Positions 44,274 to 53,890 of a DNA stretch of 64,000 nucleotides are shown here, piece after piece. Position 1 is the first letter of the stretch. Each line of letters starts with the position of its first letter. Location: contig NZ_JABUYL010000014.1 of the NCBI RefSeq assembly GCF_014897315.1, positions 1 through 64,000 of the forward strand. Direction: 5' to 3'. Made by a program: the position numbers and the translations under genes. This DNA is from Proteus sp. FME41 (lineage in GTDB: Bacteria; Pseudomonadota; Gammaproteobacteria; Enterobacterales; Enterobacteriaceae). Below the pieces are notes generated by a model that was not told the DNA's origin, did not search any database, and saw only the letters and a program-made list of their open reading frames with translations.

Positions 44274-45458
44274 CTAAATCGTATGTTCTTCATGGTTAAA
44301 ACGATGAGCCAAAGGAAGCCAACAAAGTACAATTGCGACTGACATAGAAAACATAATCAACCCTAAACTAAACTGGTTATGTTGTGGTAATAAAGCCGAA
44401 AACCACGTTGCAACACCTGAACCCACATTTTGTAATCCCCCCACTAACGCACCTGCTGAGCCAGCTAAATAAGGAAATGGCTCCATCGCCCCAGTAGTTG
44501 CTAATGGGAATAACATCCCTGCACCAAAGAAAAACAGTGCCGCAGGTACCAGCAATGTCCAAATATTGATGATATTTAACCAACCGGGTATCCACATTAA
44601 AATACCTGCAGATAAACAACAAAAAACAGAGTGCCACATCAATTGCACAAAAGTTTTACCTTCACGGCCTGCATACCAAGCACCAAAAAAGGCGGCAGGA
44701 ATAGGCAAAATAAATAATATACTGATAGTGATACTATTTAAGCCTAACACCCCTCCCATTAACACACCGCTTGATGCCTCAAAAACAGCAATACCAGACA
44801 ATGCACAAACCAGCATAATTAAAAATGCACTAAAGGTACTGTTTGAAAGCAATAAGTAAAATGATGACAACATTTTACGTTTCTCAACTTGTACAGGGCG
44901 TGTTTCTGGCATCCAGCGATACATACAAAACAGTACACTGGTTCCTAATAATAATAAGAAGATATAACACGCATGCCAGCCAAAGAAATGGGCAACAACC
45001 CCCCCAATCATGGGCGCTAATAATGGGCTAACTAAAACCCCCATATTTAACAAACTATTGGCGTAACGTAATGCAGTTCCGGTATATAAATCACGAGGTT
45101 GTGTCCGTGTCATCACCCCTGCAACGCCAGTTCCCATGCCTTGTAATGTACTGGCAATGACTAAAGTCGTTAAATTTTGTGAAAAAATTGCCACCAGTGT
45201 TGATAAGCAAAAAATCGTCATACCAACTAAAATAACTGGACGACGCCCTACTTTGTCAGAAATAGGTCCATAAATTAGCTGTGAAAAACCATAAGAAAAA
45301 AGATAGGCACCCATAACTTGCTGTACAGCGCCTGTTGGTTCACCAAAATAAACCGCCATATCAGCAATAACAGGAACGTAGATGGTTTGCGTCATTTGAC
45401 CCACAGCAACCAGTGCAATTATCAATAATAATAAATTTGCATGTTCTAACTTTCTCAT
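44274..45458 (-). CDS. emrD: multidrug efflux MFS transporter EmrD
   Basis: A proton-driven major-facilitator exporter with 12 predicted membrane segments in 394 residues. The N-half antiporter motif is YGPISDKVGRRPVILVG. Several blocks are near-identical to E. coli EmrD (PIPAAFFGAWYAGREGK, LVPAALFFFGAGMLFPLA). The family exports hydrophobic compounds and uncouplers. In E. coli emrD is elsewhere, so its place between glpK and fpr is a lineage feature. Confidence 0.92.
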   Translation of the reverse strand: MRKLEHANLLLLIIALVAVGQMTQTIYVPVIADMAVYFGEPTGAVQQVMGAYLFSYGFSQLIYGPISDKVGRRPVILVGMTIFCLSTLVAIFSQNLTTLVIASTLQGMGTGVAGVMTRTQPRDLYTGTALRYANSLLNMGVLVSPLLAPMIGGVVAHFFGWHACYIFLLLLGTSVLFCMYRWMPETRPVQVEKRKMLSSFYLLLSNSTFSAFLIMLVCALSGIAVFEASSGVLMGGVLGLNSITISILFILPIPAAFFGAWYAGREGKTFVQLMWHSVFCCLSAGILMWIPGWLNIINIWTLLVPAALFFFGAGMLFPLATTGAMEPFPYLAGSAGALVGGLQNVGSGVATWFSALLPQHNQFSLGLIMFSMSVAIVLCWLPLAHRFNHEEHTI

Positions 45459-45795
45459 TTCTTTTCTTTGCTCAAGAATTTCAGATCAATAAATTAACGG
45501 ACAGGCACACACTACAGAGAATTTATAAAAATAAACTCCGCAAAATGTACACGCTTTTAGAATGAGACTAAGTTAACAAATTTGGAGAAATTTGCGAGAT
45601 AGCCAGCAATTTTTATCTATCGGCTAATGTCAGAGAATGACACCATTGTTGTCAATATAAATGTACATATTGTGTCATTGATTGACAAAATCTCAGATAA
45701 ATAACATCACCACATCATCTTGATAAATAAAAAATCGCTTCCTATTTAGAATGAATAAGCGACATAAACGCGTTTATCAAAAGGAGATAACCTTT
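45459..45795. other. intergenic region between emrD and fpr with a nested palindrome
   Basis: Divergent promoters for emrD and fpr must lie here. AATGACAC (45636-45643) and GTGTCATT (45672-45679) are perfect inverted arms, and inside them CAATAT (45653-45658) pairs with ATATTG (45667-45672). The nested symmetry looks like a regulator binding site. E. coli fpr is SoxS-activated, but I did not see a convincing SoxS box. Confidence 0.5.
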
Positions 45796-46542
45796 ATGGC
45801 AAATTGGGTAAATGGAAAAGTGATCCAAGTTAATCGCTGGACTGATGCGTTAATGAGTCTTGTTGTAAATGCCCCTATTGATAAGTTTACAGCAGGACAA
45901 TTTGCAAAATTAGCATTAGATATTAATGGCGAGCGAGTACAACGCGCCTACTCTTACGTTAATGCACCTAATGATCCTAATTTAGAATTCTATCTTGTGA
46001 CTGTACCTGAGGGAAAATTAAGCCCAAACTTAGCCGCACTTAAGAGAGGTGATGACGTCCTTGTGACCGAACAAGCCAGTGGCTTTTTCGTATTAGATGA
46101 AGTTCCTACTGCCAATACACTTTGGATGCTTTCAACAGGAACCGCTATAGGCCCTTTTCTATCTATTTTACAATTAGGGCAAGATCTGGATAGATTTGAA
46201 AATATTGTTCTGGTTCATGCTGTTCGTTATGCGAATGACTTAAGTTATCTCCCTTTAATGGAAAAACTCGTTGAGCGTTACCAAGGAAAATTACGCATTC
46301 AAACCATTGTCAGCCGTGAAAATCACATTGGCTCATTAACAGGGCGTATTCCAGCATTAATTGAAAGTGGTGCTTTAGAAAAAACCGTTGGCTTAACTAT
46401 CAGTCCAGAAGAGAGCCATATTATGTTATGTGGTAATCCGCAAATGGTCAGAGATACCCAACAACACTTAAAAGAACAACGAGAAATGCGTAAGCATTTA
46501 CGACGCAAGCCAGGACATATCACGAGCGAACAATACTGGTAA
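45796..46542 (+). CDS. fpr: ferredoxin/flavodoxin-NADP+ reductase
   Basis: A cytoplasmic FAD enzyme passing electrons from NADPH to flavodoxin or ferredoxin, for radical-enzyme activation and oxidative-stress recovery. The ATG at 45796 follows AAGGAGATAACC and gives 248 residues, the E. coli length; the open frame upstream is ignored. Motifs are RAYSYVNAP (FAD), LSTGTAIGPFLSIL (NADP) and a C-terminal SEQYW with the stacking Trp. It is convergent with yiiR. Confidence 0.96.
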   Translation: MANWVNGKVIQVNRWTDALMSLVVNAPIDKFTAGQFAKLALDINGERVQRAYSYVNAPNDPNLEFYLVTVPEGKLSPNLAALKRGDDVLVTEQASGFFVLDEVPTANTLWMLSTGTAIGPFLSILQLGQDLDRFENIVLVHAVRYANDLSYLPLMEKLVERYQGKLRIQTIVSRENHIGSLTGRIPALIESGALEKTVGLTISPEESHIMLCGNPQMVRDTQQHLKEQREMRKHLRRKPGHITSEQYW

Positions 46543-46558
46543 TATGAAAAAGAGAAAT

Positions 46559-46594
46559 AAATAGGGGCAAATTTATCTATTTTGCCCCCTATTA
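46559..46594. terminator. terminator between fpr and yiiR
   Basis: AAATAGGGGCAAA pairs with TTTGCCCCCTATT, with one bulged C, between the convergent stops. Confidence 0.75.
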
Positions 46595-46614
46595 ATTTAT
46601 TTTAATCAGCAAAA

Positions 46615-47046
46615 TTAGCGCCAGCGACGGTAATTCACTTGCTCAGTTTGTTGACCAAAGTAGTTTTCACCGTCATTACCAACAAATACGCCGCAATCAA
46701 GCAACATAATCATTCCGATAAATGAAGGAAGAAAGCGCCCTATCGCCCATTGCCAAAATGGTTCTAAACTACTTGTATCCGTAAGTCCTAACATCACAGC
46801 AAGTAAGAGTAATAAAAGCCATATTCCTCTTTTATTTCGATCATGAAGTCTTTTGGTAAAAATGGCGCACAATGGATAAAGAATAAAAAGGATCAATATC
46901 CACGTTACAATGGCAGGTAATGGATAAACCACATCATTAATAATAAAAAGACCTAAAAAAAGAGCAAAACAGAATCCTAAACCCGCCCAAAAATCTCTGC
47001 GTCCAATTCGCCCTTTGAATGAAAATGCCCAATGTTGTAAGGTCAT
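46615..47046 (-). CDS. yiiR: DUF805 inner membrane protein YiiR
   Basis: A 143-residue integral membrane protein of the DUF805 family, function unknown. It opens with the family motif WAFSFKGRIGRRDFWAGLG and has about four hydrophobic segments and the conserved RLHDRNKRG. It resembles E. coli YiiR, which has the same fpr-yiiR-yiiQ-tpiA neighbourhood. It is divergent from yiiQ. Confidence 0.85.
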   Translation of the reverse strand: MTLQHWAFSFKGRIGRRDFWAGLGFCFALFLGLFIINDVVYPLPAIVTWILILFILYPLCAIFTKRLHDRNKRGIWLLLLLLAVMLGLTDTSSLEPFWQWAIGRFLPSFIGMIMLLDCGVFVGNDGENYFGQQTEQVNYRRWR

Positions 47047-47143
47047 AAATTCTCAATAATCTACTTAATTCGTGAATTACACTGTCTATTTAGTATCAAA
47101 TAATACAGACTACTCAATAACTGCACAGACAAGCGGAGGACAG

Positions 47144-47779
47144 ATGATAAAAGAAAGCACACTTTCTACGTTATACCTGATAATCATAAGCATTGCTCTT
47201 TGTTTGCCAACTTCTGTTTTCGCAACAGGGATGTCTGTCGCACAAAAACAACCAATGAAAGAGGATATTGCTTATCTTAAACAAGATGCACCCGTTTTTG
47301 AGATAACCATTCCTGAGCTAAGAGCAAAATTCAATCAACAAAACCCCTTGTTATTGCTTAATGAATATAAAATTATTACTAATCACGATATTGCGATACC
47401 GCTTGTCAGAGCGGCTACTCGTATCACGCCTTATCTTTATTCTTCTGTAATATTAGAGCGTGGTAGTGAAAAAATTAAAAGCCTACAACTCACGCTTATC
47501 CACACACCTGATTCACCAGAGTTAGAAAAGAGAAATCGCGAGATCACCACTCAATATATTATGACTTTGGTCGCTCAATTTGACTCATCAATAACCCATG
47601 CACAAATTCAAGAAGTCCTCGATTTATTCGCGTTTAAAAACCAAACGCCTGCTTATGTTAGCCATAATGTGGGGGCTATTCGCTATATTATCGCGCATGA
47701 AGGTGAGCAATTAACAACCTTCGCCATCGAGCCGATTAAGCTTTCTTTAAACAGCAAGATCGTTTCAGCTATTCCGTGA
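47144..47779 (+). CDS. yiiQ: periplasmic DUF1454 protein YiiQ
   Basis: An uncharacterised exported protein of 211 residues. A signal peptide is clear ([21 protein letters not shown]). The mature part contains [23 protein letters not shown] and AVGAIRYI-like segments of the YiiQ family. I start it at the ATG at 47144, which has GGAGG upstream; the frame is open from 47072. Its place before tpiA is conserved with E. coli. Confidence 0.85.
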   Translation: MIKESTLSTLYLIIISIALCLPTSVFATGMSVAQKQPMKEDIAYLKQDAPVFEITIPELRAKFNQQNPLLLLNEYKIITNHDIAIPLVRAATRITPYLYSSVILERGSEKIKSLQLTLIHTPDSPELEKRNREITTQYIMTLVAQFDSSITHAQIQEVLDLFAFKNQTPAYVSHNVGAIRYIIAHEGEQLTTFAIEPIKLSLNSKIVSAIP

Positions 47780-47885
47780 TAAAAAACAAAGCTATTCTAT
47801 TCATTGTTCTCTATACTGTTGTGTATCAACAGAATTCGTGTTTATTAGCAAACTAAATTTAAACCACTCGGTTGGAGGAAAAGTT

Positions 47886-48656
47886 ATGCGCCATCCATTA
47901 GTCATGGGTAACTGGAAACTCAACGGCAGCATTCATATGGTTCATGAATTAATTGCTGCGTTACGTAAAGAAGTGAGCGGTGTTGCAGGTTGTGATGTTG
48001 CTATCGCACCACCCGCAGTTTACCTATGTCAAGCACGCCATGAAATTGGTGGAAGCCGTATTGCATTAGGTGCTCAAGATACAGGTGTTAACTTATCTGG
48101 TGCTTTCACTGGTGAAACCTCAGCAGAAATGCTGAAAAATGTTGATGTTAAATACGTTATCATTGGTCACTCTGAGCGTCGCACTTATCATAAAGAATCA
48201 GATGAATTTGTTGCTCAAAAATTCGGCGTGTTAAAAGAGTTAGGTTTAACACCAGTATTATGTATTGGTGAAACCGAAGCAGAAAACGAAGCTGGCAAAA
48301 CACAAGAAGTTTGTGCGCGCCAAATCGATGCTGTGTTAAATGCACACGGCGCTGCAGCATTTAAAGATGCCGTTATCGCTTATGAACCAATCTGGGCTAT
48401 CGGTACAGGTAAATCTGCAACTCCAGCACAAGCTCAAGCTGTTCATAAATTTATTCGTGATCATATCGCGAAGAAAGATGCTGCTATCGCTGAACAAGTT
48501 ATCATTCAATACGGTGGCTCTGTTAACGACAAAAATGCAGCAGAACTGTTTGGTCAACCAGACATCGATGGCGCATTAGTTGGTGGTGCTTCACTGAAAG
48601 CAGACGCCTTTGCCGTTATCGTTAAAGCAGCAGCACAAGCGAAAGCGAAAAAATAA
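47886..48656 (+). CDS. tpiA: triosephosphate isomerase
   Basis: A TIM-barrel glycolytic enzyme interconverting dihydroxyacetone phosphate and glyceraldehyde-3-phosphate. Active-site residues are visible: the lysine in [10 protein letters not shown], the His in IIGHSERR and the Glu in [12 protein letters not shown]. The phosphate loop QYGGSVN and LVGGASL are also present. The ATG at 47886 follows GGAGG and gives 256 residues; the upstream frame from 47838 is not used. Codon use looks typical of a highly expressed gene. Confidence 0.97.
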   Translation: MRHPLVMGNWKLNGSIHMVHELIAALRKEVSGVAGCDVAIAPPAVYLCQARHEIGGSRIALGAQDTGVNLSGAFTGETSAEMLKNVDVKYVIIGHSERRTYHKESDEFVAQKFGVLKELGLTPVLCIGETEAENEAGKTQEVCARQIDAVLNAHGAAAFKDAVIAYEPIWAIGTGKSATPAQAQAVHKFIRDHIAKKDAAIAEQVIIQYGGSVNDKNAAELFGQPDIDGALVGGASLKADAFAVIVKAAAQAKAKK

Positions 48657-48700
48657 TTTTTATCTTTCTGGCCTATGCCATTAATGAATAAAAAATAGAG

Positions 48701-48738
48701 AAAATCACCTTACTGAGTATAAAACAGAAGGTGATTTT
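48701..48738. terminator. terminator between tpiA and sbp
   Basis: AAAATCACCTT (48701-48711) pairs with AAGGTGATTTT (48728-48738); a T-run follows on the plus strand and an A-run precedes it. Confidence 0.88.
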
Positions 48739-48761
48739 TTTATTTTTGACTTTATGACACA

Positions 48762-49763
48762 TTAACGACGACTGATCTCATCAAACACACCGCCTGTCGC
48801 AAAATGTATTTTCTGTGCTGATTGCCAACCGTCAAAGACTTCATTAATCGTAAATAGCGTGAGTTTTGGAAAACTGCTTTGGTATTTCTCTGCAATGGCT
48901 TTATCTCTAGGGCGATAATAGTTTTTTGCTGCGATTTCTTGCCCTTGAGGCGAGTAAAGATAGTCTAAGTACGCTGTTGCGATTTCTCGTGTGCCGCGTT
49001 TATCAACAATCTTATCAACTACAGATACGGTAGGCTCAGCAAGAATAGAAACCGAAGGAGTGACTATTTCAAACTTATCGGCCCCTAATTCATTAATTGC
49101 TAACAATGCTTCGTTTTCCCATGCAATTAATACATCACCAATACCACGTTCAACAAACGTATTTGTCGCCCCTCTCGCGCCTGAATCTAATACTTCAACA
49201 TTCTGATATAACGCTTTTACGAATGCTTTGGCTTTTTCACTGTCTTGATGATTCACTTTTAACCCATAACCCCACGCCGCGAGATAATTCCATCTTGCAC
49301 CACCTGAAGTTTTAGGATTTGGTGTAATAATGGCAATGTTAGGTTTTATCAATGAATCCCAATCTGTTATCTGCTTAGGGTTTCCTTTTCTGACAAGAAA
49401 AACAATCGTTGAAGTGTAAGGTGCTGAGTTATCAGGTAATCGAGTTATCCATTGCTTATCAATGCTTCCTCTTTGTGCAATTGCATCAATATCATAGGCA
49501 AGCGCTAATGTCACAACATCGGCCTCAATACCATTAATCACCGATGTCGCTTGTTTTCCTGATCCCCCATGTGATTGGCGGATCGTCACATTATCACCCG
49601 TTTTTTGTTTCCAGTACTGGCTAAACGACGAGTTATATTGTTGATAAAGTTCTCGTGTTGGATCATAAGAGACATTCAATAACTGAATATCCTTAGCCCA
49701 TAAATGGTCGGAAAAAAGTAATGTCACTAAAGTGAGCGATAATAAACCCCATTGTTTAAACAT
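48762..49763 (-). CDS. sbp: periplasmic sulfate-binding protein
   Basis: The solute receptor for the CysTWA sulfate/thiosulfate ABC importer. A signal peptide ends at DHLWA-KD. The mature protein has the family motifs [29 protein letters not shown] and [18 protein letters not shown]. Sequence and position (next to pfkA and tpiA) identify Sbp rather than CysP. E. coli sbp is activated by CysB under sulfur limitation. It is 333 residues. Confidence 0.94.
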   Translation of the reverse strand: MFKQWGLLSLTLVTLLFSDHLWAKDIQLLNVSYDPTRELYQQYNSSFSQYWKQKTGDNVTIRQSHGGSGKQATSVINGIEADVVTLALAYDIDAIAQRGSIDKQWITRLPDNSAPYTSTIVFLVRKGNPKQITDWDSLIKPNIAIITPNPKTSGGARWNYLAAWGYGLKVNHQDSEKAKAFVKALYQNVEVLDSGARGATNTFVERGIGDVLIAWENEALLAINELGADKFEIVTPSVSILAEPTVSVVDKIVDKRGTREIATAYLDYLYSPQGQEIAAKNYYRPRDKAIAEKYQSSFPKLTLFTINEVFDGWQSAQKIHFATGGVFDEISRR

Positions 49764-50027
49764 CGTTATCCATCCCCTATCGTTAAGTGTTTAGCTAGGC
49801 TGACAGAAATTTTTATAACGATGAAATAACAAAAAGCCGAGTGATAGACACAACCGGAATATAACGATTAATTCAAGGGGTCTAGAAGGAATTGGAGAAG
49901 ATAAGATTGGCTAAATGAAATGTTTTCACTCGAGAAACTACTCTGACACAGAGACAATATGCATCAGAGCAGTTCACGAATAAGGATAGTGCTCAGAAAG
50001 ACTAGGGTATTACAATAATACTACTGA

Positions 50028-51005
50028 TTAATAAAGCTTTTTAGCTGTTTCATACCAGTCAGCTTTAAAGACACGTTTCATATTCATAACCGCATCAATA
50101 ATATCATGGTGAACCAGTTTTTCGTTTTGAATACCGACACAACGACCGCCATAACCTTCTAATAGCAGTTGTACCGAATATGCACCCATACGTGAAGCTA
50201 AAATACGATCGTAAGCAACGGGAGAACCACCACGTTGAATATGGCCTAAAACTGTTGCGCGCGTTTCATGTTTTGTTTCAGCTTCAATAAAACGAGCTAA
50301 CTCATGAACATCACACACATGCTCTGTGATTGCGACAATCGCATGGCGTTTACCGCGCTCAATACCTGCTTTGATTTCTGCAAGCAATTCATCACGGTCA
50401 AATGGCAATTCTGCTTCAGGTAAAACAACAAATTCACATCCGCCAGCAATAGCAGCAGAAAGTGTTAAATCACCACAGTAACGGCCCATGACTTCAACGA
50501 TTGAGATACGTTTATGAGAAGTTGATGTATCGCGTAAGCGGTCAATTGCTTCAACGGCTGTTTCTAGTGCAGTAAAATAACCGATCGTGTAGTCAGTACC
50601 CGCAACATCATTATCAATAGTGCCCGGCAAACCAATACATGGAAAACCTGCTTCCGTTAATTTTTTCGCACCTAAATAAGAACCATCACCACCAATAACC
50701 ACTAATGCATCCAGCTCATTTTGTTTCATGTTTTCAATGGCAACAGCACGCACATTGTCTTCACGGAATTCAGGGAAACGAGCAGAACCAAGGAATGTAC
50801 CACCACGGTTGATCATATCTGACACGCTAAAACGGTCGAGTTTTTTCATGCGATTTTCATATAGGCCCATATAGCCATCCATAATCCCATAAACCTCTAA
50901 ACCTTCACTTAGTGCGGCACGAACAACACCACGGATTGCGGCATTCATACCTGGTGCATCACCACCACTTGTTAAAACCCCAATTCTTTTGATCCCATTG
51001 ACCAT
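50028..51005 (-). CDS. pfkA: ATP-dependent 6-phosphofructokinase I
   Basis: The committed glycolytic step, forming fructose-1,6-bisphosphate. Motifs are [45 protein letters not shown] with the catalytic Asp, and [17 protein letters not shown]. At 325 residues it is a few residues longer than E. coli PfkA at the N-terminus. It is separated from sbp by 264 bases in which I see no gene. Confidence 0.97.
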   Translation of the reverse strand: MVNGIKRIGVLTSGGDAPGMNAAIRGVVRAALSEGLEVYGIMDGYMGLYENRMKKLDRFSVSDMINRGGTFLGSARFPEFREDNVRAVAIENMKQNELDALVVIGGDGSYLGAKKLTEAGFPCIGLPGTIDNDVAGTDYTIGYFTALETAVEAIDRLRDTSTSHKRISIVEVMGRYCGDLTLSAAIAGGCEFVVLPEAELPFDRDELLAEIKAGIERGKRHAIVAITEHVCDVHELARFIEAETKHETRATVLGHIQRGGSPVAYDRILASRMGAYSVQLLLEGYGGRCVGIQNEKLVHHDIIDAVMNMKRVFKADWYETAKKLY

Positions 51006-51539
51006 GATTACCTCTGATTCTTATTCGATGTAATTATTGCAAAATTGTTGGAATAACTTTTTATCTCAATACCGGCTTGTCTGGTGTAATTTACCGATAT
51101 CGCAAATGCTGAATTGATTCAACAATACCATTGTACGCATATTTTTTACCAGTTCATCATTATCGTACATTTTTTTTCATAAACTTGATGCGTATTAAAC
51201 TAATCAGATAGCCTGTATAAAGATTATACTAGCCTATCTCAAATGTGTTTAACTAATAAGTTAACACTTTTTATACAGACACTTTACTGCCTTTTTGCAT
51301 TCATCTCAAAAAAACGCTATTTATGCTAAAAAATAGCATCGGCATATTTTGATAAATATTCAGTTTTTCTCAGATGTAATATTTTATCTGCCATTTATCT
51401 CCCTATTTTGTGATGTGATCAATTCAAAGAAAAAAATCCTCTAAGGTACATTTGTGACTTATAACAAAGTTTTTCGATTGATTCTCCGCTTTTTAACCTA
51501 GACTGATACAGTAGAACTCACACTATCATAGGAGGTTTT
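51006..51539. other. intergenic region between pfkA and the SDR gene
   Basis: An AT-rich region with no supported coding frame, presumably carrying the divergent promoters of both neighbours. A small hairpin, ATGCTA with TAGCAT around an A-run, occurs near 51331-51347. In E. coli, fieF lies between pfkA and cpxP; no fieF remnant is seen here. Confidence 0.6.
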
Positions 51540-52295
51540 ATGTTTGATTTAACGGGTAAAATCGCTTTAGTTTCTGGTGGCGCAAAAGGCATTGGTAAAG
51601 GCATTGTCATCGCCCTAAAAAACAGTGGCGCTAAGGTGATTATTGCGGATATTGATGATGTTGCTGGCCATAAAACAAAACAAGAATTAAATGTCGATTT
51701 TATGCACCTTGATGTTACTCATCAATCTGCCTGTGAGAAAGTGATTGATGATGTTGTGAAAGAGTACGGCAAACTCGATATTCTTTGTTCCAATACGGGC
51801 ATTTTCCCTCAAGCAACGATTAAAGAAATGACAGAAGCTGACTGGGATAAAATGCATACCGTAAACTTAAAAGGTATGTTCTTTTTAGTGAAAGCCGCAC
51901 TTCGCGTAATGGAAAAGCAAAAGCAAGGCCGCGTTATTATTACTTCTTCCATTACAGGTGCCATTACGGGTTATCCGGGTTGGAGCCACTACGGCGCAAG
52001 TAAAGCAGGGCAATTGGGCTTTATGCGCAGTGCAGCACTGGAATATGCACGTCATGGCATTACCATTAATGCCGTGATGCCAGGAAATATCCTCACCGAA
52101 GGCTTACAAGCCCAAGGTGAAGCGTATTTAAATCAGATGAAAGCATCTATTCCAACACATACCTTAGGTGAACCTGAAGATATCGGCTACGCAGCCGCTT
52201 TCTTTGCCTCAAATGAAGCAAAATATATTACAGGTCAGACAATTATCGTCGATGGCGGACAGATTTTACCTGAATCGCCAGAGGCGTTGTTGTAG
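51540..52295 (+). CDS. short-chain dehydrogenase/reductase
   Basis: A 251-residue classical SDR of the FabG-like group. The nucleotide-binding motif is SGGAKGIGKG (residues 13-22), the structural NAG motif appears as SNTG, and the catalytic residues are Ser in IITSSITG and Tyr-Lys in YGASK. It ends in the FabG-type TGQTIIVDGGQILPES. The substrate cannot be inferred; it is not in a lipid or sugar operon. A strong AGGAGG precedes the ATG. It occupies the place of fieF in E. coli. Confidence 0.85.
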   Translation: MFDLTGKIALVSGGAKGIGKGIVIALKNSGAKVIIADIDDVAGHKTKQELNVDFMHLDVTHQSACEKVIDDVVKEYGKLDILCSNTGIFPQATIKEMTEADWDKMHTVNLKGMFFLVKAALRVMEKQKQGRVIITSSITGAITGYPGWSHYGASKAGQLGFMRSAALEYARHGITINAVMPGNILTEGLQAQGEAYLNQMKASIPTHTLGEPEDIGYAAAFFASNEAKYITGQTIIVDGGQILPESPEALL

Positions 52296-52304
52296 ATTTT
52301 GGAT

Positions 52305-52366
52305 AAAAAAAAAGCCCCTCTCCAGAGGGGCTGCAAAAGACAGGGATGGTGTCTATGGCAAGGAAA
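52305..52366 (-). ncRNA. cpxQ: CpxQ-like small RNA from the cpxP 3' UTR
   Basis: The minus-strand 3' UTR of cpxP contains TTTCCTTGCCATAGACACC followed by ATCCCTGTCTT, the conserved core and seed of CpxQ from Salmonella and E. coli. It ends in a GC-rich terminator hairpin (AGCCCCTCT, 52324-52332 read in reverse, with AGAGGGGCT) and a run of nine Ts. In the family, RNase E releases CpxQ from cpxP mRNA, and with Hfq it represses envelope-protein mRNAs. The 5' end is estimated at about 52366. The terminator also serves cpxP. Confidence 0.85.
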
Positions 52367-52432
52367 AAACTTCGTTGTTGCTACTTACTCTCTAACTAGG
52401 TACTGCTCACTACACTCTTACTTACTTCATGA

Positions 52433-52993
52433 CTAATTCTGTTGACCTTGTTGGTCAAAATCTGACATTTGCTGTTGGTAATTCTTTTCCAACTGTGCTT
52501 TCTGTTCTGGGGTTAATAACTGGTACATCTGATTATGGACTTTTGCCATTTCTACATGGCGTTCAATCGCTTGTTTGTCCATATCTTGCATTTGTGCTCT
52601 AACTGCGGCTTCATCAAATTGAGATGCGGTAACTAATTTATGCATACTGTCATGACGCTGGCGATAATTTCCGTTATATCTGTCTTGATGATGCTGGCGC
52701 ATTAAATCGCGCATTTGTGTACGTTGCTGCTCAGTTAATGTAATTCCGTTAAACATACGAGATTCGCCATAATTGCGATCCATCATATGCCCACCGTTAT
52801 TCATCATATGACCACGTTGCCCGCGGTGCCCTCTATAATCACGATCGCCATGCATACCATAGCCATAACCGCAGTGATTATTACCATTATACTGTTGCTC
52901 AGTAGGCGGATTGGTATTTACGGTTTCTGCTAATACCACCGTCGGAGCTGCCAAAAACATTGATGCTAATGCAACTACTGCTACTTTACGCAT
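52433..52993 (-). CDS. cpxP: periplasmic stress adaptor/chaperone CpxP
   Basis: A periplasmic inhibitor of CpxA that is titrated away by misfolded proteins and degraded with them by DegP. A signal peptide is visible (VAVVALASMFLAAPTVVLA). The two LTxxQ motifs of the family appear as LTEQQRTQMRDL and LTPEQKAQLEKN. A Gly/His/Asn/Met-rich stretch (about residues 38-75) lies before the first motif and is longer than in E. coli. It is divergent from cpxRA over a CpxR box, and its 3' UTR encodes CpxQ. Confidence 0.93.
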   Translation of the reverse strand: MRKVAVVALASMFLAAPTVVLAETVNTNPPTEQQYNGNNHCGYGYGMHGDRDYRGHRGQRGHMMNNGGHMMDRNYGESRMFNGITLTEQQRTQMRDLMRQHHQDRYNGNYRQRHDSMHKLVTASQFDEAAVRAQMQDMDKQAIERHVEMAKVHNQMYQLLTPEQKAQLEKNYQQQMSDFDQQGQQN

Positions 52994-53111
52994 TGCTCTT
53001 ACTCCTAAACGCGGTAATTAATACCGACCTAATTAATGCTACCTAAATATGTGTAATTCTTTGCTATGTGGATTACTATACAGTCGCGGCTGCAAACTAG
53101 CGTCAGAGCGT

Positions 53112-53126
53112 GTAAAAGAACGTAAA
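53112..53126. promoter_or_regulatory. CpxR box between cpxP and cpxR
   Basis: GTAAA-AGAAC-GTAAA is a perfect match to the CpxR consensus GTAAA-N5-GTAAA. It lies 119 bases upstream of cpxP and 54 upstream of cpxR, so it should activate cpxP and autoregulate cpxRA. Confidence 0.92.
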
Positions 53127-53179
53127 GTCATAGATTCGCGCTATTTATTATCGTATTTTTCTCTTGGAGGAATTGACGA

Positions 53180-53878
53180 ATGCATAAAATCTTATTAGTG
53201 GATGACGATCGCGAATTAACATCGCTATTGAAAGAATTGCTTGAAATGGAAGGCTTTGATGTTGTAATCGCCTCTGATGGCGAACAAGCACTTAAACTTT
53301 TGGATGCTTCTATCGACTTGTTATTACTGGATATTATGATGCCACGTAAAAACGGGATTGAGACACTCAAAGAGTTACGCCAAAATTTCCAGACACCTGT
53401 CATTATGTTAACGGCAAGAGGCAGTGATCTTGACCGAGTACTTGGTTTAGAGCTAGGTGCTGATGACTATTTACCAAAACCTTTTAATGATAGAGAACTT
53501 GTTGCTCGTATCAGAGCTATTTTGCGCCGTTCTAACTGGAGCGAGCAAAAACAGACTGATGGCAATACCTCTCCAACATTACAGGTCGATAAATTGCAAC
53601 TTAATCCAGGCCGACAAGAAGCGAGTTTTGATAACGAACCGTTAGAGTTAACAGGAACGGAGTTTACCTTGCTTTATCTTCTTGCTCAGCATTTAGGACA
53701 AGTCGTATCACGCGAACATCTCAGTCAAGAAGTGCTTGGCAAGCGCTTAACGCCTTTCGATAGAGCGATTGATATGCATATTTCCAATTTACGCCGTAAA
53801 TTACCAGAAAGAACAGATGGACAACCGTGGTTTAAGACTTTACGAGGTCGCGGTTATCTGATGGTTTCAATAACTTGA
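53180..53878 (+). CDS. cpxR: envelope-stress response regulator CpxR
   Basis: An OmpR-family regulator of the envelope-stress regulon. The receiver domain holds the acidic pocket DDD (residues 8-10) and the phospho-acceptor Asp51 in LLLLDIMMPRKNG. The C-terminal winged helix (about residues 135-230) ends in TLRGRGYLMVS. It is 232 residues, as in E. coli. The gap to cpxA is 12 bases. Confidence 0.97.
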   Translation: MHKILLVDDDRELTSLLKELLEMEGFDVVIASDGEQALKLLDASIDLLLLDIMMPRKNGIETLKELRQNFQTPVIMLTARGSDLDRVLGLELGADDYLPKPFNDRELVARIRAILRRSNWSEQKQTDGNTSPTLQVDKLQLNPGRQEASFDNEPLELTGTEFTLLYLLAQHLGQVVSREHLSQEVLGKRLTPFDRAIDMHISNLRRKLPERTDGQPWFKTLRGRGYLMVSIT

Positions 53879-53890
53879 TAAATATTCTTT

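Noticed and set aside
52168-52395. 75-codon plus-strand frame over the end of the SDR gene and the cpxP 3' UTR
   Set aside because: It is a shadow of the SDR gene and runs through the CpxQ terminator.
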